Source of the DNA: Collinsella aerofaciens
GTDB lineage: Bacteria > Actinomycetota > Coriobacteriia > Coriobacteriales > Coriobacteriaceae
DNA: 64,000 bases
Direction of reading: 5' to 3'
NCBI RefSeq assembly: GCF_015548375.1
Contig: NZ_JADMWW010000008.1
Location: forward strand, 1-64,000
This document shows, piece after piece, positions 1 to 7,983 of the stretch. Every line of letters begins with the position of its first letter. The stretch's first letter is position 1. The notes under the pieces were generated by a model. That model ran no database searches. It was not told the DNA's origin and saw nothing but the letters and a program-made list of their open reading frames with translations. The translations under genes and the position numbers were made by a program.

Positions 1-169
1 CTTGCGCATTCCGTGAAATGCAGGGTACGGACGGCCGGCCCGGGTCCGGCCCCGTAATCCGGCATAGTTTTGAAATGGCTCTTGTCAACCAGCATTAACT
101 ATTACGAAGATTGGACCCACAAACGTTTATCAAGGCAATTGGGTAGGCACGTGGAGTGGGAACTTTGGC

Positions 170-199
170 AAAAAGGGGCCGGGCTATTTGCCCGGCCCC
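170..199 (-). terminator. Rho-independent terminator of the split tRNA gene
   Basis: A perfect 10-bp GC stem (175-184 with 190-199, loop TATTT) is followed on the minus strand by five T residues (174-170). It lies just downstream of the minus-strand tRNA 3' fragment at 209-254, so it is probably the original terminator of that tRNA. This marks positions below about 209 as chromosomal flank. Positions 1-169 hold GC-rich inverted repeats near 33-55 but no gene I can support. Confidence 0.75.
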
Positions 200-208
200 T
201 TGATTCTC

Positions 209-254
209 TGGTGGGCCCTCCGGGATTCGAACCCAGAACCCAGGGATTATGAGT
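209..254 (-). other. tRNA(CAT) 3' fragment, probable attachment site
   Basis: Read on the minus strand, this is the 3' half of a tRNA: anticodon loop CTCATAA, variable region, a TTCGAAT T-loop with its 5-bp stem, and acceptor strand AGGGCCCA ending in CCA. The D-arm and 5' acceptor strand (expected GGGCCCT) are absent from the adjoining sequence at 255-330, so it is not a functional gene. A tRNA 3' fragment that keeps its native terminator is typical of one end of an element integrated into a tRNA gene. The rebuilt tRNA would lie at the other end, outside this window. The anticodon CAT fits tRNA-Met or tRNA-Ile2. Confidence 0.75.
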
Positions 255-717
255 CCATATTCAAAACCGGATTCAAGTGGAGAAACGTAAATCTAAGTGT
301 GGATAGCAGCGGATTACAAATTCTGCTGTACCTTAGTTTTACTCGAAATGGCTACTTGATACTTATTGACAGACTGCTTCTTTGGTATCCGATAAAAGCA
401 GTCGATATTCAAAGTCATTAGGTTTTCCTATGATTGCGCTGTGGTTACGTGGAAGATCGAGGCGCTAAGGGTTGAGCATGTGGCCGCCCCAATCACTCAC
501 TATCGCGGCTGGGCCATATGTGACGAGGTTGGACGCAACCGGAATCTCTTCGGTCAAGCCAAACCCTATGCGATGGCTCATGAGTTGGAGTGTCCCGGTA
601 TCAGCGTTGAATTCCGAAATCCCGGCGAGGATGCCGTGCACACACCTGGCAGCTGGTGCCAATTGACCTGTGAGCTGACATCGATGTCTAAATGCTCCTC
701 GATGGGACTTTGATCAT
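255..717. other. Stretch without a convincing gene
   Basis: This 463-bp stretch lies between the two inverted tRNA fragments. No reading frame here has a good ribosome binding site. A minus-strand frame at 465-662 reads faintly like the end of a GyrI/AraC effector-binding domain (a GFGLTEE segment), but it is too short to call. It may be a gene remnant. Confidence 0.3.
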
Positions 718-763
718 ACTCATAATCCCTGGGTTCTGGGTTCGAATCCCGGAGGGCCCACCA
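718..763 (+). other. Second tRNA(CAT) 3' fragment, inverted copy
   Basis: This copy is identical over 46 bp to the minus-strand fragment at 209-254 but lies in the opposite orientation. It again runs from the anticodon loop to the terminal CCA, with no 5' tRNA half upstream. A single integration event does not create two inverted partial copies 0.5 kb apart, so this one is likely an element-borne att site or the scar of a second, nested insertion. From 764 to 966 there is nothing else I can name apart from a poor match to the GAACA motif at 788-799. Confidence 0.7.
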
Positions 764-966
764 CTATCTACCAGCGGTTTCCATGAAATACAGTTGTTCA
801 GGGGAACCGCTTTACTATTGGCTATTCCTTCTAGAATCCACTGGTTTCTTCTGGCTATCCACCGCTATCCACCACAGCTCAATGCATAAACAATTATCCC
901 AGTATATACATTGTGAATATGCTATGGACCGTCTCTTTCAATCGGCGGCGAGCCAGTGAGGTCCCG

Positions 967-1013
967 GAACAGTTGTTCAGCTAGACGCAATGGTTAATGC
1001 CTGCCGTCAAACT
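967..1013 (+). promoter_or_regulatory. Class B promoter: GAACAGTTGTTC box and -10
   Basis: The 12-bp box GAACAGTTGTTC (967-978) is followed after 29 bp by the hexamer CAAACT (1008-1013), a plausible -10. No -35 consensus is visible, which suggests activator dependence. The same box and spacing occur at 2971, 16427, 48482 and 60401. It drives the ComM-like gene at 1046. Confidence 0.65.
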
Positions 1014-1045
1014 TGTTTCATTATCATTGAGGATTGGAGCGAGTT

Positions 1046-2959
1046 ATGACCAATCGTACAGTTGTCCATGGCGCCATTGTGGAAGGCGCCTCGGCAGTAC
1101 CCATTGACATCGCGATTGAATTCAAACCGGGAATTCCCGGCATTCACATTCTAGGCATTCAGGATAACGCCGCCGTGGAGTTGCGGGGCATTGTCAGGTG
1201 TGCACTCAAGGCGCAGGGATACACCTTGCCTCGAGACAGTGGTTCTATCGACGTCATGCCCTCGCCCGGCTATAGCAAGGCCTTCTCAGGTCGAATTCGA
1301 GACGCAGGCTCCCTCGCGCTGGCCATAGCGCTTGGTATCCTGAGCTCCTCGGGGCAGGTCGATCCTACGTATATCAAGGATAAGCTGTATTTTGGATCGC
1401 TGGACTTCGGCGGTAACGTGACGTCGTGTCGGGGCGCCATTGCAGTTGAGGATCTCTGCCATGAGCTGAATCTCCAGGGAGTCGTTTCCGCGGCAACTCC
1501 GCGCGGATTGAGGCCTTCTAACCCGAGCCTTCAAACCCTGGACTCGATCTCATCTTATTCCTTGGGTAATCCTGAGAATCTTATCGGCAGGCCTATGCCG
1601 GCTGAACCAAATCAATTGAGTCCGGTTTACCCGCCTGCTGCAGTCTCCGCTGTGGCCGAGGCCCTTGCGACGCGGATTCCCATTCTAATTGAGACGGATA
1701 GTCCGGAGCGTGCGGGAGAGGCGCTTCGCGCGTTCTTCCGCGTCGGCGAAAGCGATGAGGCGACGCTCATGAGGGACCTTGCCGGCGTCGGTGCGAAGGG
1801 TAACGTTGCCGTTGTTTCCGATATCGGGACGGCGAGCCTCGCAAGCATTATCGGCGGCGGGCGCCCAATCAGGCCGGGTGTCATCTCTGCCGCAAGCGGT
1901 GGCGCCATCGTTCTCGGAAATATCGATCAGGCATCGTCCAATGTCCTTCAGTCTGTGGCATCGGCTACAAGGCGAGATGCCGTCAGAATCGTTAGGGTTG
2001 ACGGTACTACGCTGTTTCCAAGCGACGCCGCCCTCGTCATGACGGCCCGAGAGGATCGAAGTGACTATGCGATGAAGGCGTTTCAGCTGGGCCCGTTCCC
2101 TAAAATCGAGCAGCCGGTCGTTGTCGATATTGACCAATTGGAAAAAGGCCTTTCTCAGATTCATGCGCTCCCCGGATCGCTGGTCTCCTATAGAGAGAAC
2201 CTCAAAAAGCGCATCGAGGACAGCAGCCTCTATGTGGACGCAACCACCAAGGGCGGCATCAAAGTCAACTATTCGGTTGATGGTGAGCCGAAGACCGTGG
2301 AGCTAGTAAAGCAATTCTACGAGGAGAACGATACGCTCTGCATCCAAGCCTTCGATGTGACCGACGGCTCTGACTCATTCGGCTCGCTTTGGTCGGATGT
2401 AACCGTGAATCTCGACGGACCTGCCCAAGGAGACCGTACTGTCTACATGCAGAGGTCAAGTGTAGACCCCCTGCCCGGCATCCTCATGGACTCGGAGATA
2501 TTCGGCTCCGTTATCGATGGCGCCGGACGGGGTGGATATGATGCCGTTGAAGTTAACCTGAACGCTTTTCTTTCGATGAGGGATCTGTCCGAATTCCGCG
2601 AGATGGTCATTCCCCCTGAATATAAGGATATCGCCATCGCCGCAGGCGTAAATTTCGCCATCGTGCCGGCGATTGAAGCGAAGGACATTGCTCTTATGCC
2701 CGACGGCCTTGTCAGCATCGGCGGGCACGACTATACGCTCTACCGCGGCCAGACCTTCGACGAGTCGCGGAAGGTGGATGTGATCCTCGATCAGTATGAA
2801 GAGCTGAGCGTGGCTCCCCACAGAGTCGATTGCAGCCCCAGCACGAAAAAGATCATTGACTCGCTTCGACTTGTGACCAAAAGCACGGCATCGCCTGATG
2901 GAGTTGTGTCGATGGAGCGCGACGTGACCCTCCCCCACGCTCAGTCGCTTAAACATTAA
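1046..2959 (+). CDS. ComM/YifB-like protein with degenerate ATPase
   Basis: A 637-residue protein. Residues about 5-170 match the N-terminal domain of ComM/YifB (Mg-chelatase-like family): 'PGIPG', 'ALGILSSSGQ' and 'LDFGGNV' segments in the family order. Residues about 200-330 align with the Mg-chelatase AAA+ domain ('RPGVISAASGGAIVLGNID' resembles the Walker B region), but there is no P-loop GxxGxGKT and the Walker B DE is lost, so ATP hydrolysis is unlikely. Residues about 360-637 match nothing I recognise. ComM proper is a branch-migration helicase used in natural transformation; a role in handling incoming element DNA is inference. ATG 1046 has GGAG about 7 nt upstream; an in-frame TTG at 1034 is less likely. 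It sits alone behind a class B promoter. Confidence 0.7.
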   Translation: MTNRTVVHGAIVEGASAVPIDIAIEFKPGIPGIHILGIQDNAAVELRGIVRCALKAQGYTLPRDSGSIDVMPSPGYSKAFSGRIRDAGSLALAIALGILSSSGQVDPTYIKDKLYFGSLDFGGNVTSCRGAIAVEDLCHELNLQGVVSAATPRGLRPSNPSLQTLDSISSYSLGNPENLIGRPMPAEPNQLSPVYPPAAVSAVAEALATRIPILIETDSPERAGEALRAFFRVGESDEATLMRDLAGVGAKGNVAVVSDIGTASLASIIGGGRPIRPGVISAASGGAIVLGNIDQASSNVLQSVASATRRDAVRIVRVDGTTLFPSDAALVMTAREDRSDYAMKAFQLGPFPKIEQPVVVDIDQLEKGLSQIHALPGSLVSYRENLKKRIEDSSLYVDATTKGGIKVNYSVDGEPKTVELVKQFYEENDTLCIQAFDVTDGSDSFGSLWSDVTVNLDGPAQGDRTVYMQRSSVDPLPGILMDSEIFGSVIDGAGRGGYDAVEVNLNAFLSMRDLSEFREMVIPPEYKDIAIAAGVNFAIVPAIEAKDIALMPDGLVSIGGHDYTLYRGQTFDESRKVDVILDQYEELSVAPHRVDCSPSTKKIIDSLRLVTKSTASPDGVVSMERDVTLPHAQSLKH

Positions 2960-2970
2960 CCAAAATCTAG

Positions 2971-3017
2971 GAACAGTTGTTCAACGGCTCTCATCGACAA
3001 GCCCAAGGGCGGACGAT
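2971..3017 (+). promoter_or_regulatory. Class B promoter upstream of 3053
   Basis: GAACAGTTGTTC at 2971-2982, then 29 bp, then GACGAT (3012-3017) as the -10. The box ends 70 bp before the ATG at 3053, matching the 67-70 bp seen at the 1046, 16507 and 48562 genes. It starts 11 bp after the ComM-like stop codon. Confidence 0.65.
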
Positions 3018-3052
3018 AGCACCAACGGAACTATGACCGAAGGGAGAGCCGT

Positions 3053-3934
3053 ATGGACAAACTGGATAGGGCGGGTGCGGCCGGGCTGGGCCCGCTTGAC
3101 CTCGACCGCGTTTTCGATGCCGTGCGCGAAATGATCATGGACCCGCAGCAATGCGAGGGATACCTTAAGTGGCCGGCTGTTGCCACGCTTGGTGCGATTA
3201 TGGCGGAGCCGAACCTTCTCTCGGCCGTGGCCGAGGTCGCTCTTGACGGCATCGTCCCCGACACGTATGCGGGTCAGAAGTCTTGGCTGCTCGCACGGGC
3301 CCTTTTCACGGCCTCCACCGCCCAAGCGGAATATGAGATCGAGCGCGGCCTTGAACTCTCGCCGTCGGATCGAACCCACATCAACCCGAAGGCGTCTATT
3401 GCCGTCCAGGACTATATCTCGCGAGACGAGAAGCTCGCCGTCATGAAATTCTATGTCATGGCGGACACGGAGCTCTCGCGCATCGCTATTCCCTGGCCGG
3501 CAGGGCCCTATGGCCAGTTCAGGATCGGCGACGAGGGCTATGTCACGGACGAGCAGTTCGGGCGCGTGATTCCCGACCCGGCCGACCAGAGCCTCTATGA
3601 GTACATCGCGAACGGCGGCGCACTTACCGACGACGTTGTCCACGCTGCCGTGAGGGGGAATACCGGCCACATCGATACGCTTGCCTCCCAGGCCATCGAA
3701 AACGACCCCGAGGCACCGGTCTTCTACACCGAGGCGACCCAGGACGAGTGGGACGAGTCTGTCGACGAGGGCTATGTCCAAACGAGCGACATCAAGACCG
3801 AGCGAGCCCATGAGATGCCCGGCACGAAAAACCTCATCGCGCAGATCAGCAGGAAGCTGGGAGGCGGTACCGAGGGCACCCTTCATACCACGGCCCCTAA
3901 TCGTACTGCCTATTTCCATTACGGACAGGCATAG
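3053..3934 (+). CDS. Hypothetical protein, class B regulon
   Basis: A 293-residue soluble, acidic protein with no signal peptide or membrane segment and no family I recognise. The start is well supported by GGGAGAG about 5 nt before ATG 3053. It ends 11 bp before the DnaQ-like exonuclease at 3946, so the two probably share an mRNA driven from the class B promoter at 2971. Its conserved context (behind the same regulatory box as the methylase-helicase operon) points to a role in element DNA metabolism or establishment, but this is inference only. Confidence 0.75.
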   Translation: MDKLDRAGAAGLGPLDLDRVFDAVREMIMDPQQCEGYLKWPAVATLGAIMAEPNLLSAVAEVALDGIVPDTYAGQKSWLLARALFTASTAQAEYEIERGLELSPSDRTHINPKASIAVQDYISRDEKLAVMKFYVMADTELSRIAIPWPAGPYGQFRIGDEGYVTDEQFGRVIPDPADQSLYEYIANGGALTDDVVHAAVRGNTGHIDTLASQAIENDPEAPVFYTEATQDEWDESVDEGYVQTSDIKTERAHEMPGTKNLIAQISRKLGGGTEGTLHTTAPNRTAYFHYGQA

Positions 3935-3945
3935 GGGGCGGCAAG

Positions 3946-4554
3946 ATGAGCATCGCGCTGGTACCTTTCGACTCTCCCATCGAGTGCATGACGATTGACA
4001 CCGAGACGACGGGGCTCGACCCTTATGACGGCGATGAAATCTTGGCCCTGGCAATGGTTCTCGATATCGAGGGTCAGGATTCGCCCTCGTCGGTCCATCT
4101 GCGTGTCAGGCCGCAGCATAAGACCGAGTGGCCTGCCGCAGAGCGCGTGAACCACATCTCACCCGACTCGGTGGCGAACCATAAGCCTTTTAAGAATTAT
4201 CTCGAGGCCGTCCAGTCGCTATTCGACCGCACGGAGAAGATCGTCGGATGGATTGTCGGCTTCGACCTTGGATTCCTCGAGCATGAGGGCGTCATCATTC
4301 CGCAGACAGCGGAAATTGTCGATGCGATGGAGGAATTCGGGCGCGTATACGGCCCATTCTCAGAGTCCCATTCAAGATGGAGGCTCACCTCTGCGGCAGA
4401 TGCCATGGGATACAGCTTCGAGGGCGCTCCGCATACCGCCCTCGCCGACGCCTTGGCTACAAGGCACCTATATCAACACACGACTGCAGTTACCGAGGGC
4501 CTGAAGCGGCCGGGCGTGCATGTCAAACGGCCCGGGGCACGCAGGCATAGCTAA
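3946..4554 (+). CDS. DnaQ-like 3'-5' exonuclease (DEDDh family)
   Basis: A 202-residue protein with the DEDDh exonuclease layout of DNA polymerase III epsilon. Exo I is 'DTETTGLDP' at about residue 18, Exo II lies around 'GFDLGFL' and Exo III is 'HTALADALATRHL', giving the D, E, D, H and D metal and catalytic residues. The family removes 3' nucleotides from DNA or RNA. Short stand-alone copies on mobile elements may process or proofread transferred DNA. It is the distal gene of the 3053 operon and stops just before the class A promoter of the conjugation operon. A second, catalytically broken relative lies at 46986. Confidence 0.85.
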   Translation: MSIALVPFDSPIECMTIDTETTGLDPYDGDEILALAMVLDIEGQDSPSSVHLRVRPQHKTEWPAAERVNHISPDSVANHKPFKNYLEAVQSLFDRTEKIVGWIVGFDLGFLEHEGVIIPQTAEIVDAMEEFGRVYGPFSESHSRWRLTSAADAMGYSFEGAPHTALADALATRHLYQHTTAVTEGLKRPGVHVKRPGARRHS

Positions 4555-4564
4555 TTAGAGAAAT

Positions 4565-4618
4565 TGTCACCCCGTGGCACCAAACCGGTCGGCACGGGTG
4601 GCCTATATGGCGAAAACT
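4565..4618 (+). promoter_or_regulatory. Class A promoter of the conjugation operon
   Basis: The tandem motif TGTCACCCCGTGGCACCAAA (4565-4584) holds two TGnCACC half-sites 10 bp apart. After exactly 28 bp comes AAAACT (4613-4618), the weakest -10 of the class A set; TATATG at 4604 is an alternative. There is no recognisable -35. The motif reads towards pcfB and the type IV secretion genes. Confidence 0.65.
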
Positions 4619-4621
4619 GTA

Positions 4622-4650
4622 GTTGGGGCCGCTTTATGTGCGGCCCCAAC
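4622..4650 (+). promoter_or_regulatory. Leader stem-loop before pcfB
   Basis: A perfect 11-bp stem (GTTGGGGCCGC with its complement, 7-nt loop) lies in the presumed 5' leader of the conjugation operon. No U-tract follows, so it is not a standard terminator. It could stabilise the mRNA or bind a regulator. The strong AAGGAGG ribosome binding site of the first gene begins about 14 nt downstream. Confidence 0.5.
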
Positions 4651-4678
4651 TACACGTCGCCGGAAGGAGGTAGCAGCA

Positions 4679-5743
4679 ATGCCCGGAGAGAATGAAGAGG
4701 CCATGCGTGTTCTGCTGATGCTCGGCCAGGCTGTCCTGCCCCCGGCGCGCGAAGTCCTCATCATCACGATGAGAGCGCTCGCACGTGGTACGGGCAAAGT
4801 CGCTGGAGGTGCCGGCAGGGTTGCCGGTCGCGGCGCGAACCGCGCGATCAGCCATGTGAATGGGCTCGGACGTTACGGTCTCGTTACAGAGCACACGCTA
4901 AGGCGCGACCGCAACGACGTCATCAAGCTCGTCAACCTCGGCAAGGAGGGCGCGCTCGATCGAAGCGACCTGTCGCTCCTTTCCGACATCTGCCGAAAGC
5001 ATCGCATCGGGTTCGCTGTCTTCGAGGACCCGGCGACTGGCTATTTCGCAATCGAATACAAGATGAAGGACCAGGAGGCGCTCGCCGCCTGCATTGAGAC
5101 GGCAATCGAGAGGAAGCTGATCTCGAACGCCGATGTGGACAACGCGATGAGGGGTCCGGTCGAGAGCGGCGTCCAGATGCCCGCCAATCCAAACGATATC
5201 CAGTCGTCTTCCCAGCCAAAAGAGTACCCCGCCCTTCCGGCAATCGGGCTACCTGCTGTGGGTCTTCCTCCGGTAGGGCTCCCGCCTGCACCGGAGAATA
5301 TCGAATATCTGGGTGAGTCTTGGAAGCTCGACCAGAACGATGGCATGTACAAGCGTAAATTCACCGGGTGGGACGGTGTTGTATACACCGCCGCCGTTTC
5401 CACGGCCGGAGCCTTCAGGATTACCGATCCCGAAGGGCATACGGCAAAAATCGGGAACCAAATCTGCGAAGGCGATGACAAGGGCGTGCTTCGTGAGGAC
5501 CGTGCCGATGCCATCGTCCGATGCCATACACAAATCGAGACGCTGAAGGACCGCGAGGCCTTTGAGGGGTCAGTCAGACTCCAGCAGCGCCAGGGACGAA
5601 CCAAGCAGATGGGTTCGCATGAGGTCATACGCGCCGTCAACATGCGCGACGCAGCCGACCGCAAGGCCAACCGTCACCAAATCGGCAACCAAAACCGTCC
5701 GTCCACGCACTCCCGAACCCTCAACAAGCGGGTCAAGAGGTAG
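4679..5743 (+). CDS. PcfB-like (DUF3801) conjugation protein
   Basis: A 354-residue protein. The N-terminal half (about residues 60-150, around 'GFAVFEDPATGYFAIEYK') resembles the PcfB/DUF3801 family, which in Gram-positive conjugation works with the VirD4-type coupling protein at the relaxosome. The middle (about 170-205) is a Pro/Leu/Gly linker with repeated 'GLP' units, and the basic C-terminus could bind DNA. ATG 4679 is chosen because AAGGAGG lies 8 nt upstream; an in-frame upstream start lacks one. It is the first gene of the class A operon, directly followed by the coupling protein 3 bp away, which is the usual pcfB-pcfC order. Confidence 0.75.
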   Translation: MPGENEEAMRVLLMLGQAVLPPAREVLIITMRALARGTGKVAGGAGRVAGRGANRAISHVNGLGRYGLVTEHTLRRDRNDVIKLVNLGKEGALDRSDLSLLSDICRKHRIGFAVFEDPATGYFAIEYKMKDQEALAACIETAIERKLISNADVDNAMRGPVESGVQMPANPNDIQSSSQPKEYPALPAIGLPAVGLPPVGLPPAPENIEYLGESWKLDQNDGMYKRKFTGWDGVVYTAAVSTAGAFRITDPEGHTAKIGNQICEGDDKGVLREDRADAIVRCHTQIETLKDREAFEGSVRLQQRQGRTKQMGSHEVIRAVNMRDAADRKANRHQIGNQNRPSTHSRTLNKRVKR

Positions 5744-5746
5744 CTG

Positions 5747-7717
5747 ATGAAGCTGCCAAAGATAGACATAACGAAGGCTATCGGAGCCGTCGTGCTGGGA
5801 TCTGCCGCCTTCTGGATCGTGAACCTCACGGTCCAGAAGGTTATGCTCGGCACAAGCGGTATCGAAACGTCCGATGACGTCGTGGCGTTCGTTGCATGGG
5901 CGGCATCCCGTCGGCCCCTCGGCATCTATTTCGGTGGGGTTCCGCTGCTGGCCTCAGTCGTCGCGGCCCTTGCAATCGCTCTGGCGATTTTCTTTAAGCA
6001 TGAGGCGCCCGGAGAAGACATCTCGCCTGCGAAGCAATATGGATCCCAGCGTTTCTCGACCGCACAGGAGCGTCTGCTGTACTCACACAACAAGGCGACG
6101 GCTGATTGGCCGGTTCCCGAATGGTGTGAGACGGTCGAGGACGACAATATCATCCTCTCGCTCAATAGCAAGGTTGCCGGCACATCAATCGTCAACGATA
6201 AGAAGGACCCGATCAGGCGCGAGAGCCAGGTGCCAAACCGAAACATGTTCATCATGGCTGGATCGGGCGCCGGCAAGTCCTACCGCTTCGTGACCAACCA
6301 GATCATGCAGATGAACGGCAATATGGTCTTCACCGATCCCTCGGGCGAGCTTTTCCGTGCATCGGCTGCCTTTTTGGAGAAGAACGGCTATGACGTGCAG
6401 GTCATCGACCTGCGCGACGAGGAGCACATCCTGGCCTCAACCCACTACAACCCGCTTATCAACTGCCGCGACGTCACGTCCATCAACTCCCTGGTCAATA
6501 TGTTTGTCGCGAACACCAAGGGCGAGGACACGCACGGGGACCAGCAGTTCTTCATCGATATGGAGAAGAACTTCTACACCTGCGTTTGCGGCATGTTCGT
6601 TTTCTGGTTCAAGGCCAACGGCAATACCGCCGACTGCACTCTTCCCGGCATCATCGATTATCTAGCGATGGCCAAGGCCGACGGCGCCGAGGGCATCAAC
6701 AAGCTCGATCTCGTTTTCGAGGGCACCCGGGGGCGCGACGGCTTTGACGGATTTGCGCAGTACATCATCGATACCTACGGCGAGGACGCGCTGGATGACG
6801 AGTCGCTTCCTGAGAACTCGGTCCTCACCAACTACCGCACCTTCAGGTCCAACGCCGGCGCTCCCGAGCAGATGGCGGCGGTCGTGTCTTCGTGTGCCGC
6901 CCGTCTGCAAAGGCTCAATAACCCAGCGATCAGAAAGATGCTGGGCCGCGACGAGCTCGACCTCCAGTCTATCGACAAGCGCAAGCGCGCCATCTTCTTC
7001 TGCATCAAGTCCGGCGGCGGCCCCTATGACTTCGTCGCCGCAATGGCCTTAAACCAGTTGTTCGATATCTCGAAGGATATCGGGTCAACGAATGGAATCG
7101 GCCATCTAGAGATTCCCCTCTATTGCTATCTCGACGAGCTCGCCCAGATTGGTAAGATCCCCGACCTTGAGAAGCTCTTCGCCGAGAGTCGTAAGTTCTG
7201 GATCAACCTCTGCGCAATCGTGCAGGACGGCAAGCAGCTCGAGGCGCGATATGGCAAGCAGTCGGAATCCATCCGAGCAAACTCGGCCATTTTTATGTAC
7301 ATGGGTTCCTCACTCTTTTCCGACTGTGAGCAGATATCCCGTGAGATGGGCAACACCACGAAGAAGTTCACGGACTACTCAGTCTCGAACTCCGCGAGCG
7401 GTAAATCCATCCAGGAGAGCACGAGATACGTCAAGGTCCCGCTCATGAGCCCCGAGGAGCTCTACAGCTTCAACGAGGAGGACGGCCTGTCCCCTGATGA
7501 GTGTGTGACGCACTACAAGCAAGGTATGTGGTTTCGTGATCTCAAGGCAGATCCCGAGATTCATCCCAGGCGCAAGGAGTATCTCAGCGCCGGCAAGACC
7601 GACATGCTCGAGTGGGCGCGCGCCAGGCGACACGCGGATATCCCTGACGTGTCAACACCGGAGGGTGTCGTGCTCATAGACCGCACCAGCCCCAAAACCA
7701 TCGTCATCGACGCCTAA
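5747..7717 (+). CDS. VirD4/TraG-type coupling protein
   Basis: A 656-residue type IV coupling protein, the ATPase that delivers the relaxase-DNA complex to the secretion channel. Two N-terminal membrane segments (about 10-32 and 62-83) are followed by Walker A 'AGSGAGKS' (about 171-178) and Walker B 'YLDELAQIG' with D463/E464, then the typical 'RKFWINLCAIVQD' segment. Length and layout fit PcfC/TraG of Gram-positive elements. It begins 3 bp after the PcfB-like gene and is followed by the channel genes, so substrate recruitment and secretion are co-transcribed. Confidence 0.95.
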   Translation: MKLPKIDITKAIGAVVLGSAAFWIVNLTVQKVMLGTSGIETSDDVVAFVAWAASRRPLGIYFGGVPLLASVVAALAIALAIFFKHEAPGEDISPAKQYGSQRFSTAQERLLYSHNKATADWPVPEWCETVEDDNIILSLNSKVAGTSIVNDKKDPIRRESQVPNRNMFIMAGSGAGKSYRFVTNQIMQMNGNMVFTDPSGELFRASAAFLEKNGYDVQVIDLRDEEHILASTHYNPLINCRDVTSINSLVNMFVANTKGEDTHGDQQFFIDMEKNFYTCVCGMFVFWFKANGNTADCTLPGIIDYLAMAKADGAEGINKLDLVFEGTRGRDGFDGFAQYIIDTYGEDALDDESLPENSVLTNYRTFRSNAGAPEQMAAVVSSCAARLQRLNNPAIRKMLGRDELDLQSIDKRKRAIFFCIKSGGGPYDFVAAMALNQLFDISKDIGSTNGIGHLEIPLYCYLDELAQIGKIPDLEKLFAESRKFWINLCAIVQDGKQLEARYGKQSESIRANSAIFMYMGSSLFSDCEQISREMGNTTKKFTDYSVSNSASGKSIQESTRYVKVPLMSPEELYSFNEEDGLSPDECVTHYKQGMWFRDLKADPEIHPRRKEYLSAGKTDMLEWARARRHADIPDVSTPEGVVLIDRTSPKTIVIDA

Positions 7718-7764
7718 GGGCGCGTGAATAGGTATCAACTATCCTTAAGGGAAGGAAATCTTCA

Positions 7765-7983
7765 ATGGAACAGCTTGCTGATCTCGTTACCAAATTCGAG
7801 AACGTCATGATCGCTGGCGGCTCTCTGTTTGCCTTGTGGGGTGTCTACAATCTGCTCGAGGAGAAGACTAAGGGGCGCCCCGGCCACGGTACCGAGTGGT
7901 GGCAGGTTCTCGCTGGCGTCTTTATCGCCGGCTGCGGCTTCTCCCATATCATCTCCCAGCTGTTCAACGGCATCCTCGGATAA
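7765..7983 (+). CDS. Small Maff2/VirB2-like membrane protein
   Basis: A 72-residue protein with two hydrophobic segments (about 14-30 and 47-65) separated by a charged loop. Such proteins occur between the coupling protein and the VirB6-like protein in Gram-positive ICEs and are annotated as Maff2 or VirB2/TrbC-like. The assignment rests on size, topology and position. GGGAAGGAAA precedes ATG 7765. Its TAA overlaps the next gene's ATG (TAATG), implying translational coupling. Confidence 0.75.
   Translation: MEQLADLVTKFENVMIAGGSLFALWGVYNLLEEKTKGRPGHGTEWWQVLAGVFIAGCGFSHIISQLFNGILG

Noticed and set aside
465-662. Minus-strand gene resembling a GyrI/AraC effector domain
   Set aside because: The frame is short, lacks a ribosome binding site and both family ends; at most a remnant.
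788-799. A sixth GAACA-type box
   Set aside because: It has two mismatches in the left half, no gene within 240 bp and no A/T pattern at the expected -10 position.
4565-4584. Class A motif as a sigma-54 promoter (TGGCAC core)
   Set aside because: None of the eight copies has the TTGC -12 element at the required distance, and a TAnnnT-like hexamer lies at a fixed 28 bp instead.
4622-4650. Terminator before pcfB
   Set aside because: The stem is strong but no U-tract follows, and the operon's first ribosome binding site comes right after it.
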